Shown here in pieces: positions 7,879 to 8,597 of a DNA stretch of 8,597 nt. The position numbers and the translations under genes were made by a program. Within the stretch, counting starts at the first letter, position 1. Every line of letters starts with the position of its first letter. The notes under the pieces are model-generated. The model was not told the DNA's origin. It searched no databases and saw only the letters and a program-made list of their open reading frames with translations. This stretch comes from an uncultured Bdellovibrio sp. GTDB taxonomy: Bacteria; Bdellovibrionota; Bdellovibrionia; Bdellovibrionales; Bdellovibrionaceae. The stretch spans positions 1-8,597 of the forward strand of contig NZ_CAMLDV010000149.1 in the NCBI RefSeq assembly GCF_946478835.1, read 5' to 3'.

Positions 7879-8597
7879 TCAGTTTGCGATTTGAGACTGG
7901 CAATCAGCGAGAATTTTTTTGCGGGGAGTTCCTCTTTCGCAAGAATGCACAAGTTCACGAAGAACTTTCAACTTTTCGGTGTCTTGCTTCATCGAATCGA
8001 AGCGAGCACTCATGCTCGAAATTTCTCTAAGAACAGCAAACTCTAAATGCACAGCAAGACCGAATTTATCGACTTCTTTGTTTTGCTTTTGCGCGAGTTC
8101 AATCTGTTTTAAAATGAATCTCAATGACGGCGGGAAGAGGCGAGAAAGAAAGCCGATTTCTTCCAGCTTTATTCGGAAAGCCGGATCTTGCAAAGCACGC
8201 AGACCTTCTTGTTTGTAGTACGACGCGAGATAAGCACTGCGCTCTGTTTTTAGACGCTCACGATCTAAATTAGAAGGATTGCAAAGTGTTGAGCAAATAT
8301 CTGGCAAAGATCTTTTTGAAATATCTTCCGCGAGATGATCAAAGATCGCAAACTCCGCAGCGTAGTTGTATCCAATGCGCGTGACTTCTTTCAAATTCGG
8401 ATTCACGGCTTCGGGATCTTTCGTCGTTTCCTCAAGACTTGGCAGTATCGAGGCTTTCGCGACAGGCATTTTCTTCGCGGGTTTCAATTCTGGAGCCTGT
8501 GCTTTCACAAGCTGATCAATGGCGTAATAAGAAATACCTGTCAATCCGACGATGGCACAAACAACGACGCCCAAAAGGAAGAATCCAAAATATTTAA
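7879..8597 (-). CDS. Membrane-anchored protein of unknown function, 5' end outside the window
   Basis: I do not recognise this family. The first start-like codon in view is a TTG at 8574, giving 231 residues. However, the frame remains open to the window edge, and the added codons read KYFGFFL, which extends the hydrophobic stretch LLGVVVCAIVGLTGISYYAI into one complete transmembrane helix. The true start therefore most likely lies beyond 8597 and the gene is 5'-partial. After the helix comes a lysine/proline-rich linker (TTG numbering about 22-60), then a mainly helical, charged domain to the C-terminus. Four cysteines, C94 and C98 (ICSTLC) and C212 and C225, could form disulfides if the domain is periplasmic, as expected for a short N-terminal anchor; this is inference. 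The TGA stop is at 7879-7881. It is followed after 38 bases by the MFS gene on the same strand, suggesting an operon, but no function can be assigned from that. Confidence 0.75.
   Translation of the reverse strand, partial: KYFGFFLLGVVVCAIVGLTGISYYAIDQLVKAQAPELKPAKKMPVAKASILPSLEETTKDPEAVNPNLKEVTRIGYNYAAEFAIFDHLAEDISKRSLPDICSTLCNPSNLDRERLKTERSAYLASYYKQEGLRALQDPAFRIKLEEIGFLSRLFPPSLRFILKQIELAQKQNKEVDKFGLAVHLEFAVLREISSMSARFDSMKQDTEKLKVLRELVHSCERGTPRKKILADCQSQIAN

Noticed and set aside
1..8597. Mobile elements, CRISPR arrays, tRNA/rRNA genes, toxin-antitoxin or defence genes
   Set aside because: No transposase, integrase, repeat-spacer pattern, RNA gene signature or defence-related domain is visible on either strand.

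Overview
This 8.6 kb stretch is an ordinary, densely packed bacterial chromosome segment. It holds six protein genes on two strands, almost no intergenic DNA, and no sign of mobile elements, CRISPR arrays, tRNA or rRNA genes. Gene content (an Rsm22-type methyltransferase, a FAD-Rieske fusion, a heptosyltransferase-like GT9 enzyme, a single-chain glycine decarboxylase) and the middling GC content point to a Gram-negative bacterium with lipopolysaccharide. The overall style reminds me of Bdellovibrio and relatives (Bdellovibrionota), but that is an impression from memory and no search supports it.

Layout from left to right: (1) an Rsm22/METTL17-family methyltransferase on the minus strand, carrying four cysteines that fit an iron-sulfur site; (2) a divergent plus-strand gene for a FAD-dependent oxidoreductase with a C-terminal Rieske [2Fe-2S] domain, with about 140 bp between the two preferred starts; (3) a run of four minus-strand genes, transcribed right to left: a membrane-anchored protein of unknown function that is cut by the right window edge, an MFS exporter-like permease, gcvP (full-length glycine decarboxylase, P-protein), and a GT9 glycosyltransferase whose GTG start directly abuts the gcvP stop codon. 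The GT9 gene runs convergently into the FAD-Rieske gene with a 41 bp overlap, and a perfect 10 bp stem hairpin sits right after the GT9 stop, inside the oxidoreductase reading frame.

Functionally the genes look like housekeeping and metabolic functions. GcvP feeds one-carbon metabolism, but its partners gcvT and gcvH are not in the window. The GT9 enzyme probably adds a sugar to lipopolysaccharide or another surface glycan and appears translationally tied to gcvP. The FAD-Rieske protein resembles amino-acid-oxidase-like enzymes of unknown substrate. I found no convincing undescribed multi-gene system. The points most worth a second look are the FAD-Rieske fusion, the candidate Fe-S ligands in the Rsm22 homologue, the gcvP/GT9 junction, and the hairpin in the convergent overlap.
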